From Adiantum capillus-veneris (taxonomy: Eukaryota > Streptophyta > Polypodiopsida > Polypodiales > Pteridaceae): a stretch of DNA of 64,000 bases. The translations under genes were made by a program, and so were the position numbers. The stretch lies in contig CM043950.1 in assembly GCA_014529385.2 (NCBI GenBank), positions 72,508,435-72,572,434 of the forward strand, in the 5' to 3' direction. The notes under the pieces were generated by a model. It did not search any database and was not told where the DNA came from. It saw only the letters and a program-made list of their open reading frames with translations. Positions 45,497-58,400 of this stretch are shown piece after piece (position 1 is the first letter of the stretch; each line of letters opens with the position of its first letter).

Positions 45497-47738
45497 TTGA
45501 TTCTTGATTGCCCTAAGAACCCGAGCAAAGGAGCAAAAACTACCTTGAACATGCTAAAAGCAGTGCCTTCCAGTGGAGGGTCTGAAAATGAGATAGTAAT
45601 ACCTATTCAGGCAGTGACACGATCCCAAGCTCAAAGAATGACGAATGAACCCATAATTGAAGAGCCAAAAACCGATGCCCCAAGCTCAGAAATAAAAAAT
45701 CAGGGAAGCACTTGGAAATCTAGAAAGGCGCGTATGAAAGCCAGGACAGAACGAGAACAAACGGCTCTATCGGAGGAGTTGAAACACACGAAGGATAGAT
45801 TAGAGCGTTTAGAGGATCTAGCTAGTCTAAGCTCACACGCTGCGACAACCATAGTACCCAAGGAAATAGCAGAACCCAAAAGTGCAGGATCAGGAGAATC
45901 AATGTTGGCAGAAAAGGTAAATGAGTAGTTAGATGTACTTTTAACAGCTTACGAAGTCAAACTCAAAAACAATCAAACCCAAGAGCAAAGATGGATGACT
46001 TATCCATATGCTAAAATAGAAAAACAGAGGTTGGAAATGTGTCGAAAGATGATTGAAACAGCCCAATCATTGATAGAAAACCCGCTTGGTAAACCTGCAA
46101 GTTGGCATGAAGTACCAGCTCCAACCCCTATCAAACCAACTTTAGCGAAACAAGTAGACACGAAGGAGAGACTCACGATTGCCTCTGAGACCAGGAGAGA
46201 ACCTATCATAGTGCTCAATACAACAGGTGAAACAATTGATGGTTTTCAGCCTAAAACGTTGGTAGAAATGGGTAAGGATTGTAACGGTCTAGATGACCTG
46301 TGGAAGAAAATCTGTGACGCCAACGAAGCTAACCGGGTGAGCTACCAAATGAATAGCACAAGAAAAAAGAAAAATGAGATCTTACCTCCTATTGAAGAAT
46401 CTGAGGCAAGATCACAAATGAACTTTGATATGCATTCACAAGGGGGAGACCAAGGATCAATTAGTTCGGGGCACAGCCAACCAGACTCGCTAAAAACTCT
46501 ACCCTCTTACCTAGGGGAGTATGAAGCCAAGTCTAAGGTGAGATCAATCCCATCTCAAAGACTTTCTTCTACCAGAGTGATGGATTCACAAGGGTTGATT
46601 GAGTTATTGTCCACCCATGTGGCATGCACAATTACTTTAGCCGAACTCCTGAGGTTATGACCAAACATGTGGACAACAGTAGGCAAATGCTTAGAAAAAT
46701 TTGGAGAAAAAGACCCCACCTCGAAGCTTCAAGAAGGGATCAGAGAATTGGACAAGCCTCAACTAAACACTAGGCCAGTACCTTTAAACAAGGTTGGAGA
46801 ATATTGTGAGGGAGAAGATGGAAATACCACACTACCAGTAGACTTCCAAGGAGTAGTTTCCAAAGCTATTCTTGACAGTGGAGCTGGAGTTGCTATCGCC
46901 ACCAAGGAAATCTGGAAAAAATGGGGAAAATCGGCTTTGAGAGCTACCAGAATGAAATTGCAATTGGCCGATGGGTTCATGGAAAAGTGTCTAGGACTTT
47001 TAGAAAATGTAATTGTCACCTCGTGCGGAATCGAGTATGAGTATACATTTGCAATAGTCAATTTTCACAAAAAGAACAATTCCGACATCATCTTGGGAAG
47101 ACCATTCATGAAACAATTAAAGATGGTCCAGGGTTGGGGTTACGACCACATATACCTCAGACATGGCGAGACTACAAGCAAAATACGCTTAAAAGACCAT
47201 ACTGACAAAGATGTGAACCAGCCACCAGTGGAAGAGTTTAATTCAGCTACATTGGCAGGGTCCAAACTCCCAGCATGGTTAGGGCAAAAAAAAGAGCTAT
47301 AGCTGTGCGGAGCTTCACATTGTGGGAGCTTAAAAAGAGAGGAATGCATCTTAGAAAGAGTTATTAAGGACAAATATATATTATATTCCCTAACCTTTTC
47401 TCGAAGATGCCTTAGAACCTCTGGAATGGGAACACATACTAGCAACATTGGATGTCTGTACCATTACAGATAGCCCAACGACCAAATTTTGCGACAAGGA
47501 CGGCTATGATGTGCTACCCTACTACATGGTAAGCCTTATACCAACGGGAGATGAGAATGTAGAACCACCAGAACAAGAAGAGTTTTATAACTCCTCTGAG
47601 CATCTGGAGGTAAATAACGATGTAGATAACGAGTGCTCAGACAGCTCAAGCGAGCGTGGGGAGACAACAACGAATATCAAGTTTTATGATTTTGCCAATC
47701 AGCAACCTAGACGCCAGGAACGGTATAGAAAAAAATGA
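45497..47738 (+). pseudogene. Ty3-R gag-pro linker and protease PR1
   Basis: Frame open from 45497 with stops at 45926 and 46658. It holds a basic coiled stretch (KSRKARMKARTEREQTAL), then the retropepsin AILDSGAGVAIATKEIW near 46870 and IILGRPFMKQLKMV near 47090. The triad D-S-G is intact. After 47302 a frameshift leads to ILATLDVCTITDSPTTKFCD (about 47440-47490), also found after PR1 in Ty3-L. An acidic tail ends at 47738. Confidence 0.75.
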
Positions 47739-48304
47739 GCAGAAAACAAAATGCGAGAGAACCTGATGCCCAGGATAAAAGATAAAACTCGCTATCTAAT
47801 GCTTGTCAAAGTAGAGGATTGTGTAAAAGACCAGATATCAGGTAGATTCTCAAAAGTTTGAAGGGAAGGAACGCAAGAGGAAATAAAACAATTACGGAAG
47901 ACTAAAACAGAAACAAAATTAAAAAAATCTCAAAAATCAAAACAAGAAAAAATAAAAGACCCAGAGTGGACCAAATTGGAGCGTAAAAAGAAATACCAAG
48001 AACTAAAACGGTCGTTATGAGAGATATGGACTACTGAGGGAGAAAGTGATGGTAAGGAGGAGTCAGAAAATGGAAACATGAATGTACCATTCCACTATCG
48101 AAAATTCCCCATCCAAGACAGAAAAATCATAATAACACCACCAATCAGGAAAAGAATAAACCAGGAATCTTACGATGGGCCGAAAATGAAAAATGGATAG
48201 ACCTCGTTGCGCAAGGCGAAGAGCCTCATCCGATCTATATCGCAACTGATTTAGAGTGTGAAGAAGAAGAACAGTTAACACAACTTCTGAAGAAGTATAA
48301 AGAT
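47739..48304 (+). other. Ty3-R protease-RT spacer, decayed
   Basis: A Lys/Glu-rich stretch with several stops and no domain recognised. By position it matches the acidic and basic linker in Ty3-M. Confidence 0.5.
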
Positions 48305-49640
48305 GTGTTTGCATGGTCCTACAAAGACCTCAAAAGAGTTGATCCATCGATACGCCAACATACAATACAGTTGAAATTAGATGCCAAACCTAGCAAACAA
48401 CGTCCTTACACATATAATGACACATTTGCTAAACAAATCAAAGAGGAGATTGACAAACTGATGGATACTGAATTCATCTATGAAATCGAACAATAATATT
48501 GGGGGTCACCCATTGTGGTTGTCCCCAAAAAGAACGGAAAGTTGCGAGTGTGTGTGAACCTCAAAAAAGTAAATGCAGTCACCATAAAGGATAATTATCC
48601 CTTGCATATCACAAAACATGTACTTGAGAGGGTGGCTGGGAAACGGGCTTATTCCTTTCTAGATGGGTTTTCAGGGTATAACCAACTGTAAATTGCAATA
48701 GAGGATCAACACAAAATAGCATTTGCCACAGAATGGGGAATATATGCATATAGAGTTATGACTTTTGGCTTAACCAATGCACCGGCTACCTTTCAAAGGT
48801 TAATGACTCATGCGTTCAAAGAATACTTGATAATATTCTTGGAAATATATATGGATGATCTTTGTGTACACTCTCTTCTACGAGAGGAACATATTGACCA
48901 TTTACAAAAGGTATTTGAGAACTGCAGAACATATCGAATCTGTCTTAACCCGGAAAAGTGCATCAAGGCCACATCTTAGGACATATTGTCTCAAGAAATG
49001 TCATAACCACTGACCTAGACAAAATCAAAGTCATAGTAGACTTGCCCAGGCCTACTAATGCGAAACAAGTGCAATCCTTCATGGGACACTACGGATATTA
49101 TCGAAGATTCACATATATGTATGCAGTCATTGCACAACCTCTGTATCGTTTTTTAGTCAGTTTGATTGGACTGAGGAGTGTGAAACTTCATTCCAAAAGC
49201 TTAAGAAAAACCTTGTATCAGCACATGTACTTAAAGCACCAGATTGAAAAAAGATATTCCATGTTCACATTGATGCATCTGCATATGCAATTGGAAGTAT
49301 TCTGGCTCAACCTAGAGACGGGACAATGGATTTCCCAGTTTTTTATGCGAGCCGACAGCTAAATAGTGCAGAAAAGAACTACACAACCACTGAAAGAGAG
49401 GGGTTAGGAATGATTTATGCTGTAAAGAAATTTCGGCATTATTTGCTCGCAAACAAAATTGTGTTCTTCACAGATCATCAAGCTCTTTTGTATCTCGTAA
49501 ATAAACCATGCAATACTGGGAGAATTGTATGTTGGTTTATTATATTGCTAGAATTTGACTTCACAATGGTAGTCAAAAAGGGTAAAACTCATATATGGGC
49601 TGATCATTTTTCAAGGTTGCAAAACAGGGAAGCTCCCGAA
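48305..49640 (+). pseudogene. Ty3-R reverse transcriptase and RNase H
   Basis: RT frame 48305-48979 with stops at 48494 and 48689: MFAWSYKDLKRVDPS, PIVVVPKKNGKLRVCV, YSFLDGFSGYNQL, MTFGLTNAPATFQRL and catalytic YMDDLCVHS near 48850. A frameshift follows, then GHILGHIVSRN and FMGHYGYYRRFTYMY. RNase H motifs run from 49326: NYTTTEREGLGMIYAVKKF, FFTDHQALLYLVNK and WADHFSRLQN. Confidence 0.85.
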
Positions 49641-51468
49641 GGAGTAGATGATGACATACCTGATGCTTATCTTTTCAATATTGAAATTATACCCAAATGG
49701 TCTCAGGAAATTGTTAGCATTCTTTCCTTTGGAGGTAGATTTGATAACAAGGAAGATAGATACAAACAACAAACAATTCGACAAACAAAAAACTTCAAGT
49801 TGATTACACGACGACTGTATCATCTAGGCTCGGACCAAATTCTACGATTATGTATAAATCCGGAGGAATTCGAATGTTATCTTGAAGAAGAACATGTTTA
49901 GGATTGTGCATTTCATTGTTCAACAATGAAAACACACCAAAGAGTGAAACACTTACGGGTTTATTGGCCAACTATGTATGTTGATACACATGCTTATGTT
50001 AACAATTGTACTATATGTAGTGCCAAATGAACAGTGGATCACGTGACATTGTTTCAGGTAAACATTGCACCTGCATGGAGTCAATATATCATTGATTTCT
50101 TAACAACAAGAACATTTCCTGAAAACATAACAAAAGCACGGAAAAGGGCGATAGAGCTGGAGGCTCACGACCTTAATTTAATTGGGAATCAACTCTATAA
50201 GCGAGGAAAGGACAATTAACTTAGAATCTGTGCAAGTGAAAGTGAATACCGCTGATTCTAGAACACGCACATGGAGGAATAAGTGGAGGCCATTTTTCAG
50301 GCGATAAGACGACAAAAATTTTCTAAACCGTAGGAATATGGTGGCCTACATTGCATATGGATGCTAAGGAGTTTGTAAAGCATTGTGACGCATGTCAGCG
50401 CACCAAGGTGCCAATAAAGAGAGATGAGATTCCACTACGGCCAATGATGGGAGCAAGGGCATTTCCAAAATGGGGTATTGATTTTGTGGGGCCTATTTCA
50501 CCCCCTACATATCGCACCCATACCCAATAGATCATTGTGTCTACGGACTATCTCACAAAGTGGGCGGAAGCCAAGGTAACACAAAAAGCGACGCACGAAC
50601 TACTGCACAATTTTTGTATGAGAATGTCTTTGTACGATACGAATTACCAATAGAAATTGTCAATGATCGAGGAACACATTTTCTTAATGAAGTCGTTGAA
50701 TATCTACTAGAGGAATTCATGGTCATACATAGAAAATCTGCTCCATATCATCCACAGGAAAATGGACAAGCTGAGGCCACAAATAAAACATTGTGCACTG
50801 TTCTGACTTAAATTGTATCAGAGTCGAGGACAGACTGGGATCAGCAGTTACACTCAACACTATGGGCATACAAGGTAGCTTACAAAACATCAATAGGAAC
50901 AACACTGTACAACATGGTGTTTGGCCTAAACGCTATATTACCCATAGAGTTTTTAATTCCAACTCTACGAGTAGCGAAACGCTTAGAATGGATAGGGCAT
51001 GAGCTCTCTTCAAGAATAGATGATCTTGAAAAGCTATATGAACTTCGATTGAGAGATATAGCTTCGGTCTATGCTAAAAAGACAAGACAAAAAGAGTTTT
51101 TTGACAAACATGTGCGCACGAAGGAGTTCAAAACAGGTGATTATGTACTTGTTTATACCTTGAAGCAACATGCCGAGAACCTTAAAAAGTGAGGGATGGG
51201 ACCCTTTGTGATTAGTGACTTATCACAAAGTGGAGCTGTCAAACTTGCTACATTAGCAGGTGAAGAAATGCCTAATTGGATTAGTGGGTGTCGATTAAAA
51301 AAGTATCTTTTGCCACTAACACAGGATATGCTTCAACAAATCCATCAAGAAAAACAACGGATGAAAGAGAAACAGAGGGTACAAGAAGAGGCCCAAGCAG
51401 CAAAAAAAGAACGCATTGCAAAAAGAAGGCTTCTAGGACAACAACAACAATGTGGATCACCGTTGTGA
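49641..51468 (+). pseudogene. Ty3-R integrase with tandemly duplicated H2C2 zinc domain
   Basis: Two consecutive units each contain a helical P-x-WSQ segment and an HX6HX30CX2C zinc site. Unit 1 has PKWSQEIVSIL near 49693 and the zinc site near 49890-50020 (ending CTIC). Unit 2 has PAWSQYIIDFL near 50069 and the zinc site near 50268-50395 (HGGISGGH ... CDACQ). The offset is about 377 bases. The core follows: WGIDFVGPI near 50475, DYLTKWAEAK near 50547, NDRGTHFLNE near 50665 and ENGQAEATNK near 50760, so the catalytic D, D, E are present. The C-terminal part runs to 51468 with FDKHVRTKEFKTGDYVLVY and a Gln/Lys/Glu-rich helix. Stops and frameshifts are scattered. Confidence 0.75.
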
Positions 51469-51531
51469 ATAAATGCTATTTGACTAACGAATTTTGGTGA
51501 AAACACAAAGGATCCAATAATTGCAGTCAAA

Positions 51532-52622
51532 GTGGGGAGCAATCAAGTTGAATCGACAGAATTGCTTGATTCTAGAGCTGAAGCAAATCTAATCTCTTAC
51601 AAATTATACAAACAGCTCAAGCCCAAAGGTCAACTACATCCTACTCCACAAGTGCTGGAAAGTAGCACATCACATTCGCTAAGAACATTGGGCTGGATTA
51701 TATTGCATGTACAAGTACATCAATATATTTACACACACAATTTTTATGTGGTTGAGGATGAAAGCACACAACACCCCATGTTGTTGGGACAACCTTGTAA
51801 AAAAGAGTATAATGTGCAGATAGATTGGAATACGGATGCAGTCAAAATTTAGCATGCACAAGAACAGTAGGTGGTAGCCTCTACTCAGCAACCTTGGAAG
51901 AACCAGATGGCAGCAACACAATCAGTGGATAAAGAACCAAAAGGATGGGTGCCACTAAAGAACAACACAATACCCATGGCCACCAACAAGGGAACTGCCA
52001 CCCATGTTCACTACAAGCATAAAACAACACAGACCATAGTGCAAAGATCAAGGTTAGCAACACGCAAAAAACAAGTATGGGTGCGGAAGGATAGAGGTGA
52101 CATGGCAGACAAACCACAATACAACATAAGAAGTCAAGAGAAACACACAATTCAACCAAAAACCAAGGGAATAAAATAGATATGGATCCCAAAGAGAATA
52201 CTCAATAACAACTTAAATGCGACTCGCATTTGGATCCCGAAACCAAAGAAACAGGAACTCCCTTCAGTACAAGCAACATCAGCATGCAGACATACACTAC
52301 ATATGAAACTGGCAAACCGATCAATGTGGGTGCGAATCAGCAGCACAACAATGACAACCGTGGAAATAGCACTAAACCCACAAAGACCTCCAAAACATAG
52401 CTACAAATGGAAAGCAAAAGAGATAAAGACTATGGCCAATTCCATCACGACAATTCTCTCCAAGGAGACCACCATGGCCATATCGACAATAGCGGCAAAC
52501 CAAGCGACTTCTGCAAGAAAGACAATCAAACAGAGAGCGGTCGAATTACAACTGCTACTTACAAGGAAAATCCTCCAACCAAATCAACAACAAACAGGAA
52601 ACCTCAACGTCGAATGCCAATA
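51532..52622 (+). pseudogene. Ty3-R second protease-like domain (PR2) and W-x-P-K tail
   Basis: 51532-51852 reads STELLDSRAEANLISYKLYK with a second half VEDESTQHPMLLGQP, the layout of a retropepsin monomer, but with D-S-R replacing D-S/T-G. The tail after it has GWVPLK (about 51937), VWVRK (about 52077), IWIPKR (about 52178), RIWIPKPKK (about 52225) and MWVRI (about 52323), with stops and frame changes. Same order as in Ty3-M and Ty3-L. Confidence 0.6.
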
Positions 52623-52789
52623 AGCATTTTGCTTATTACCTCCTCTTGCACAACATTGATTTTTCCATGCATTGACCGCGTATGCATCATATAGGGCCAC
52701 ATTACACGGCCGAGCATTAGCAAAAAAAATTAACCCATGCACGACACATACTCCGAGGTGATACCTTGTCGTCCAGGAGGACTCCGGCT

Positions 52790-52803
52790 AGGAGGGGGGG
52801 AGG
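52790..52803 (+). promoter_or_regulatory. Ty3-R internal polypurine tract
   Basis: AGGAGGGGGGGAGG lies at the end of the pol-derived region, about 6.1 kb before the 3' LTR, in the same relative place as the internal tracts of Ty3-M and Ty3-L. Confidence 0.55.
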
Positions 52804-54378
52804 CATTCTCAAATGCGGACCCAATGGTAAAAAGAGCAAAAAAGGGCATGTTTTTCGACTATTTTAGAGGGTTGTCATTTGATTGCGAAATTGTCTGGAC
52901 TAACCTAAGTACATATGCCCTTATACAGTATGAATCTACAAGTATATGGAGCCAAACGCCAAATCAAGCCCCTAGGTGTGTCTAAATATGTAAAAATAGC
53001 CATTTTTCAGGCAAAATATTGGTAAAACGGAGAAATCCGGTCAAAAAAATTGCATGTGAGTGTAAATAGTGGTTTGCGGTTATGATTTTTGGAGATTTTC
53101 TGGTTTTGATTTGCTATTTCTTTTTAATTTTACTAATTATCGGTAGAAAAACTTCAAAAATACAAAAAGCAGGTAAAAAACGATCGTAATGAAAAACAAA
53201 TAATATGGGGATAATCAGTGACTATAGGAAAACCTATGTTGGGGGTGCAATTATGTGAATGGAGCGGAAAGCGTGTTTTGGCTAGATTTTGACCGAAACG
53301 TCAAATTTCTCAAAAACTGGGCAAATGGAGTCCAAATCAAGAATTTTTCGAGCCTAAACCACATCTCGCAAGAAGTTGGGAGCACGTCCAATTTCATGGA
53401 AAGTGGTTCGGGGACCCCCATTATAAGATTTTTTCACTTCATTTAAAGCTCATTTCTACTATTGCCTTCTTGAGAGAGAGCTCTTTCCACCTAGAGCAAA
53501 CCGAACTTCTAGCGGCTTCTACGACGCGCACGACCACCCGACAGTCTCCAAATATGAGAGGTAGGCTCACCACCTTGATCTTTTTGTGTATGTTTGATGT
53601 TTTGTCACGAAAACTAGCGTAGGATTCACACGGGAAGCGAGAAGTCGAGACCTACAGGTAGAAGTGGCCACCTAACCGCTAACCCAAAAGCAATGAAAAA
53701 TCATCGGCGGTTTACCCTAGCATAGGAGACCACTCTTGGATGCCCAAAGGTGGCGGAAAACCATTGGTAAAACCCCTAACTTCTAGAGCCCCGCAAGAGG
53801 CCACCAAATGGTAAATCAGTGGAAAGGCGCCCAAATGCTACCAAAACTCATGGGTAGGAGCATCTCAACATGCTCTTCAAGTCTATATAGCCCACATGGC
53901 CATAAGGCAACCCGAAGCGGCACTAAGCCTCATAAACGGCATGAGACACACAAAGCGGCAAATAGCTCTCACGGCCAAACCGCATGTCCGTTTTCCACCA
54001 AACTTCACGAGCGGCTTTCTTAGACCATTAACAACCAAGTCCTATGGTGGTAGACCACCACAAGTCATCGATGACATGTAAACTCAACCACGGGTGCTTC
54101 CAGAGCGATAAATTCCCAAACGGATCTCCAGTTAAGCCAAAGTCAACAAAAATCATATGGCAAGGATCCCCAAGGGACCGTGAATCTATGGAGACCAACA
54201 TCAAGAAATTTCATCACCGAAAAGCACTCCAAGAGTCAGAAAACAGCTCAGAGGCTTTGAAATCCAAGCATGGAGTTTCTTTCTATCTATTTGATTTTTT
54301 TGTTGAAATAGGGCTTAAAAGGGACTCAGGGGGGCTCAGGGCAGGCAGCAGTAGCACTTCCCACATAAATTTCATCAG
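52804..54378 (+). other. Ty3-R 3' module, leader-like region
   Basis: No coding is visible. A weak TATA-like ATTATAAGA lies near 53420, followed by TTCTTGAGAGAGAGCTC and a stretch resembling a transcribed leader. It could be an internal promoter for the extra ORF. Evidence is positional only. Confidence 0.35.
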
Positions 54379-55253
54379 GAGACATCCTACGCGTAGGATG
54401 TCTCAAGGCCATATCTGGGCACCAAACTCAACATCTCATATCACACACAGGTTATGAATAGCCTGTACATGCTAGCCACCAAGTTTCATCACATTTGGAC
54501 AAAAATTAACCTCATATGCATCAAAAAACGCAAAGTCAGAGCATAGAGGCAATAATGGGTCACAGACATACCAAAACTAGTGGAAATCACATGAAACTTG
54601 CACAATACACTCATGAGCACATTGCCAAGCTAACTGTGGGGTCAGATGTGAAAATTGATGAAATAGACATCCTACGCATAGGATGTCTAAATGACCAATT
54701 TGGCCCCCAGATGGTAATTTTGATCTCTAGATCTCTTTATATCACCTTCCTAAGCTCATATATCAATTTTCAAGCCATTCCCATCACATTTGGCCCCCAA
54801 CACCTCCAAGATGCACTTTTTGAGCCTAAAAACACTACACATGCTCTTAACAACACCAATGCTTATCCAAGTCCAAGAGCAGGTCCATGTTCCACATGCC
54901 AAGGGCTACCCTCAGAACCAACTTCAAGTCATTTTGATGAAAGAGACATCCTACGTTTAGGATGTCTCCAATGTGATTTTGACCTACCGTGCAAGACCTA
55001 ACTTCATGGGAGCCATTAACATAGTATAAGAAACCTGTATATCAACTTTCAACCCATTTGAATATCATTTTCCACCTATTGAGGACATCCTACCCAATTT
55101 GTGAGCCAAAAGTCTGAATCTGCCCATAATTGCACTTTTTGATGCCCAAACCCAATTCCAATTACATAGCCATGTTGCACAGGTCAAGGGGCCAAGCCTG
55201 CCAAGTTTCACAAAAAACTGACAAGGTAGACATCCTATGTGTAGGATGTCTAA
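54379..55253 (+). repeat. Palindrome array 2, upstream of the extra ORF (period near 140 bp)
   Basis: Sites are at 54379-54404 (perfect 26-bp palindrome), 54664-54689, 54943-54968 and 55227-55252, with a left half-site at 55083-55092. Start spacings 285, 279, 139 and 145 total 848, close to six units of 141. The arms AGACATCCTA and TAGGATGTCT are preserved while the central four bases vary (CGCG, CGCA, CGTT, with TGTG in a slightly altered last site). TCAAGGGG-like sequence precedes two sites at the same distance as in array 1. The array ends 165 bases before the ATG at 55417. Confidence 0.85.
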
Positions 55254-55416
55254 ATGATAATTTTTTAGCCAGAAGCTACTGTGGGAAAATGTAGAGTTTC
55301 CCTAGTTCCTTTTAAGTTTTATTTTCAATTTTGAAGTCATTTGGGTAGCTAGAACTCAATTTATCAGCTAATATGGACAAAATGCTAACTTTGGAATACT
55401 GAGTGCAACAGGATCC

Positions 55417-58400
55417 ATGGCAGCCGCAAAATCACCTGCAAAGAACAAGAGGATGACTATAAAAGACTACTTAGAAGAAGTAGAGCCATTTGTGATAGCA
55501 GAAGGAACCCTGAAGCCCACCATCTCATGGATTCAAGATGATCTTCTAGAGTCCAATGATTTGAAAATCTACCAAGGAGTATTCAAAGATCCTGAAGGAA
55601 ATGCAAGGGAGCTACCCATGATACCACAGAAGCTCAATGAATTTTTCAGGAGCAAGATGTGGGATTACTTAGAAAAGCTGGACCTCCACAACTACTTTGA
55701 AGCTTTGCTAACAAGAATTGACATCAAAAGAGTATGGGAATTTGTAACCACAATCGAGGAAGACGGAGTGGCCCGAGTCACCGATCTGCAAGGAAAGCCA
55801 GATACCATGATTGTCATCAAAGAGAGGGTGGTGGCAGCCGCACTTGACATCTCAAACAAGGGAGATAGTGTGACAAAGAGGCGAGATGAAGTCAAGGTCT
55901 ACTCGGAAAAGAAGAACAACTACACATTTGAAGATATTGAAAACCCAAAAGTGGCTATCATGAGCCAACTCTACAACCAATACTTCCACATGTGTACAAA
56001 GCGGCCATAGAAGTACAGAATGCCACCTGGGGCCATTGCTACCACCTTCACCTGGGCAATGAAAAAGAGCAAGACAAAAGTGATAAATTATGATGCTTAC
56101 ATCCATGACAATTTGGTGAATATGGGGAACATAAATCCCACCTATATTGTACCTAGTGAGCTGATAACAAAAGTGGTTATGGAGCATTGCATGCCAAAGG
56201 AAACTGGCGTGAACCTCCCTCACCGAATGATTGGCTAAAGATAAAGGAAGATAAAGAAGAAGAACCTCCCAAAGCACCCAAGGTAGCCACACGTTTGAAG
56301 TGCCGGTTAGAGACCGTGCTAGAAGAGCCTCCTGAGTTGAAGAAAGGAAAGAAAGAAAGTCTACAAGTGCCCATCAAAGAGACCAAGTCACAGAAAGCGG
56401 CGTGGCTAGAAAGACTAATGGAAAGCTTCAGAGCCGAGAGAGCACTAAATCGAGATTTAAGCGAGTTGTGGAAGCCATCTCTTGAAGCCATGTCGGGATC
56501 ATCTCGAAGGGTTCACCGGGATCGGTTCGAAGACTATATCAAAAACTTTGAGATCCTAGATGCTATGACATAGAATATCGCGAATATCCCATTTACAGAA
56601 GAAGAAGTGGATGAAGTGAGAAGGAAATTGCTAGAAGAGCAGGAAGGCCAAGAAAGAGAGAGAAAGACCAAGGCGGACTTGGGATTTCAAGAAGAATCCA
56701 CCAACTCCGCCGTCAATCCGAGAATCCAGCCCACCCCCATCACCACCTCCTCTTAGCCCTCCACAAACCCAACAAAAAGAGGAGCTAGACAAACCGGATG
56801 AACAAGAAGATTCCAAGCAAGAGAAGACCAAAGAGGAAGAGCAGAAAGACGAAGCTGAACCAAAAGATGAGCAGCTAGATCTAGAGGAAAGAAATTTTAG
56901 AATATTTCTTGATCTACTAGCTGCGGGGTTCTCTCGAGAAGAGACGGCTACTGTAGCCTTTGAGTTGACAAGCACAAGGACCACGGAATAGATGCAGAGC
57001 CTTCGATTAGTAGAATTGAAAGAGATGGCCACCGATACAGTGGACATACATCCACCAACCAATTATTGGAATGTGGTAATGCAAAAGCTAACCGGGCTCA
57101 GAGCAAGATCAATGGCCACTCAGAGTGAGATTGATACTCTCAAAACAAACGAAGTGCATATCAAGGCTAAAGTGGATTTACTGCAAAAACAGGGCCAAGA
57201 GAACATAGAGAAACAAACAAAGCTACAAGCCAGTTTGGACGCGGCATTACAAAGATGGCAAGAGATGGAACAGAGAATCAGGCAACAAAAGACAAATTTC
57301 AAAGAGCGCGGGAAGAATACTAGAAAATCAGCAAGTCATTGACAGATGCAGAGAGAGAAAGGGACAACGTGACTCTACAACTTGCTGAAGAGTCCAAAGA
57401 GGTGGAAACCTTGAGCAATGCCAAGGAAAAGGCCGAAATAGAACAAGAGGCAAGCCAAGATGAGGTAATAGAGTTAGAAGATCAAATTAAAGTAAAAGAT
57501 CAGACCATCCAAAGGCTAAGGGCATCTTCGGTTAGAGTCAGAGCTGCTAGCTCGATTGGCACAACATCAGAGACTGATTCGTATGAAGAACAAATTAAGG
57601 AACTCCAAAAGGAGTTGACATTAGAGAAAATGCAAAGGCTGATGCTGGCTGAGGGGTCTCTTGTAATGCAAAACCGCCTGGAAGAAGAGAACAAAGCCAT
57701 GCAAAATGAACTAGAAGCCGTGAAGAAGAAGATGGACGAAGAATTTCAGAGATGAAAAATAGAAAGTGAAGACATCAAGAGAAAGCTCGAGGAGGCAAAA
57801 AAATCAATGTAGATCTGAACGACCTCCTAGTGAATATGGGAGATCAAGCGGAAGAAGCAAAGAAGGCATTTCAATAGCAGATAGATGAGCTAAAAGGCCA
57901 ACAGCAAATTGAAGAGCAATAGTTTAGCACCGGACCAGCTGCAATGCAGGGGATTGACATAGAAAATGTGTCAGATCCAGTGGACACCAATTTGCAAGAG
58001 GAAATCCTTGTGGGACCCTCACAAGAACCCCAGGATCTGACACAAGAAGAAGAAGAAAAGCTGCAGAAGGCCATAGACGCGGCAGTAAGAGACACAACCA
58101 AAGAAGCATTGGAGCGGGAGCAGAGAGTTTTTAAATTAATGACCACTCAGAAGATAGATGCCAATGTCATTCGGAGTGGAATGGCTACAGCCTTCTCTCC
58201 CATATCCGCTTCTAAAATATGAGGCTCTTACTATCAACAAACGGATAAAAGAAGAGCCAACAGTGCCATTGTACAAAGCAGATATCTCCAAACCTGAAGG
58301 AGTCAAGGTGATAGTGGATTCTCAACCCATGTGGAGAAAGGCATGGCTCACAAAATATCCGCAATATCTAATTCATCTGGTAGAGGCGCCCAAAAGAATC

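Noticed and set aside
41618-55252. The regularly spaced palindromes resemble a CRISPR array
   Set aside because: The units are about 140 bp, diverged, with no unique spacers of uniform length and no cas genes, and they lie inside a plant retrotransposon.
56631-57062. Serine-rich minus-strand ORF
   Set aside because: It is the antisense of the charged and coiled-coil portion of the Ty3-R extra ORF.
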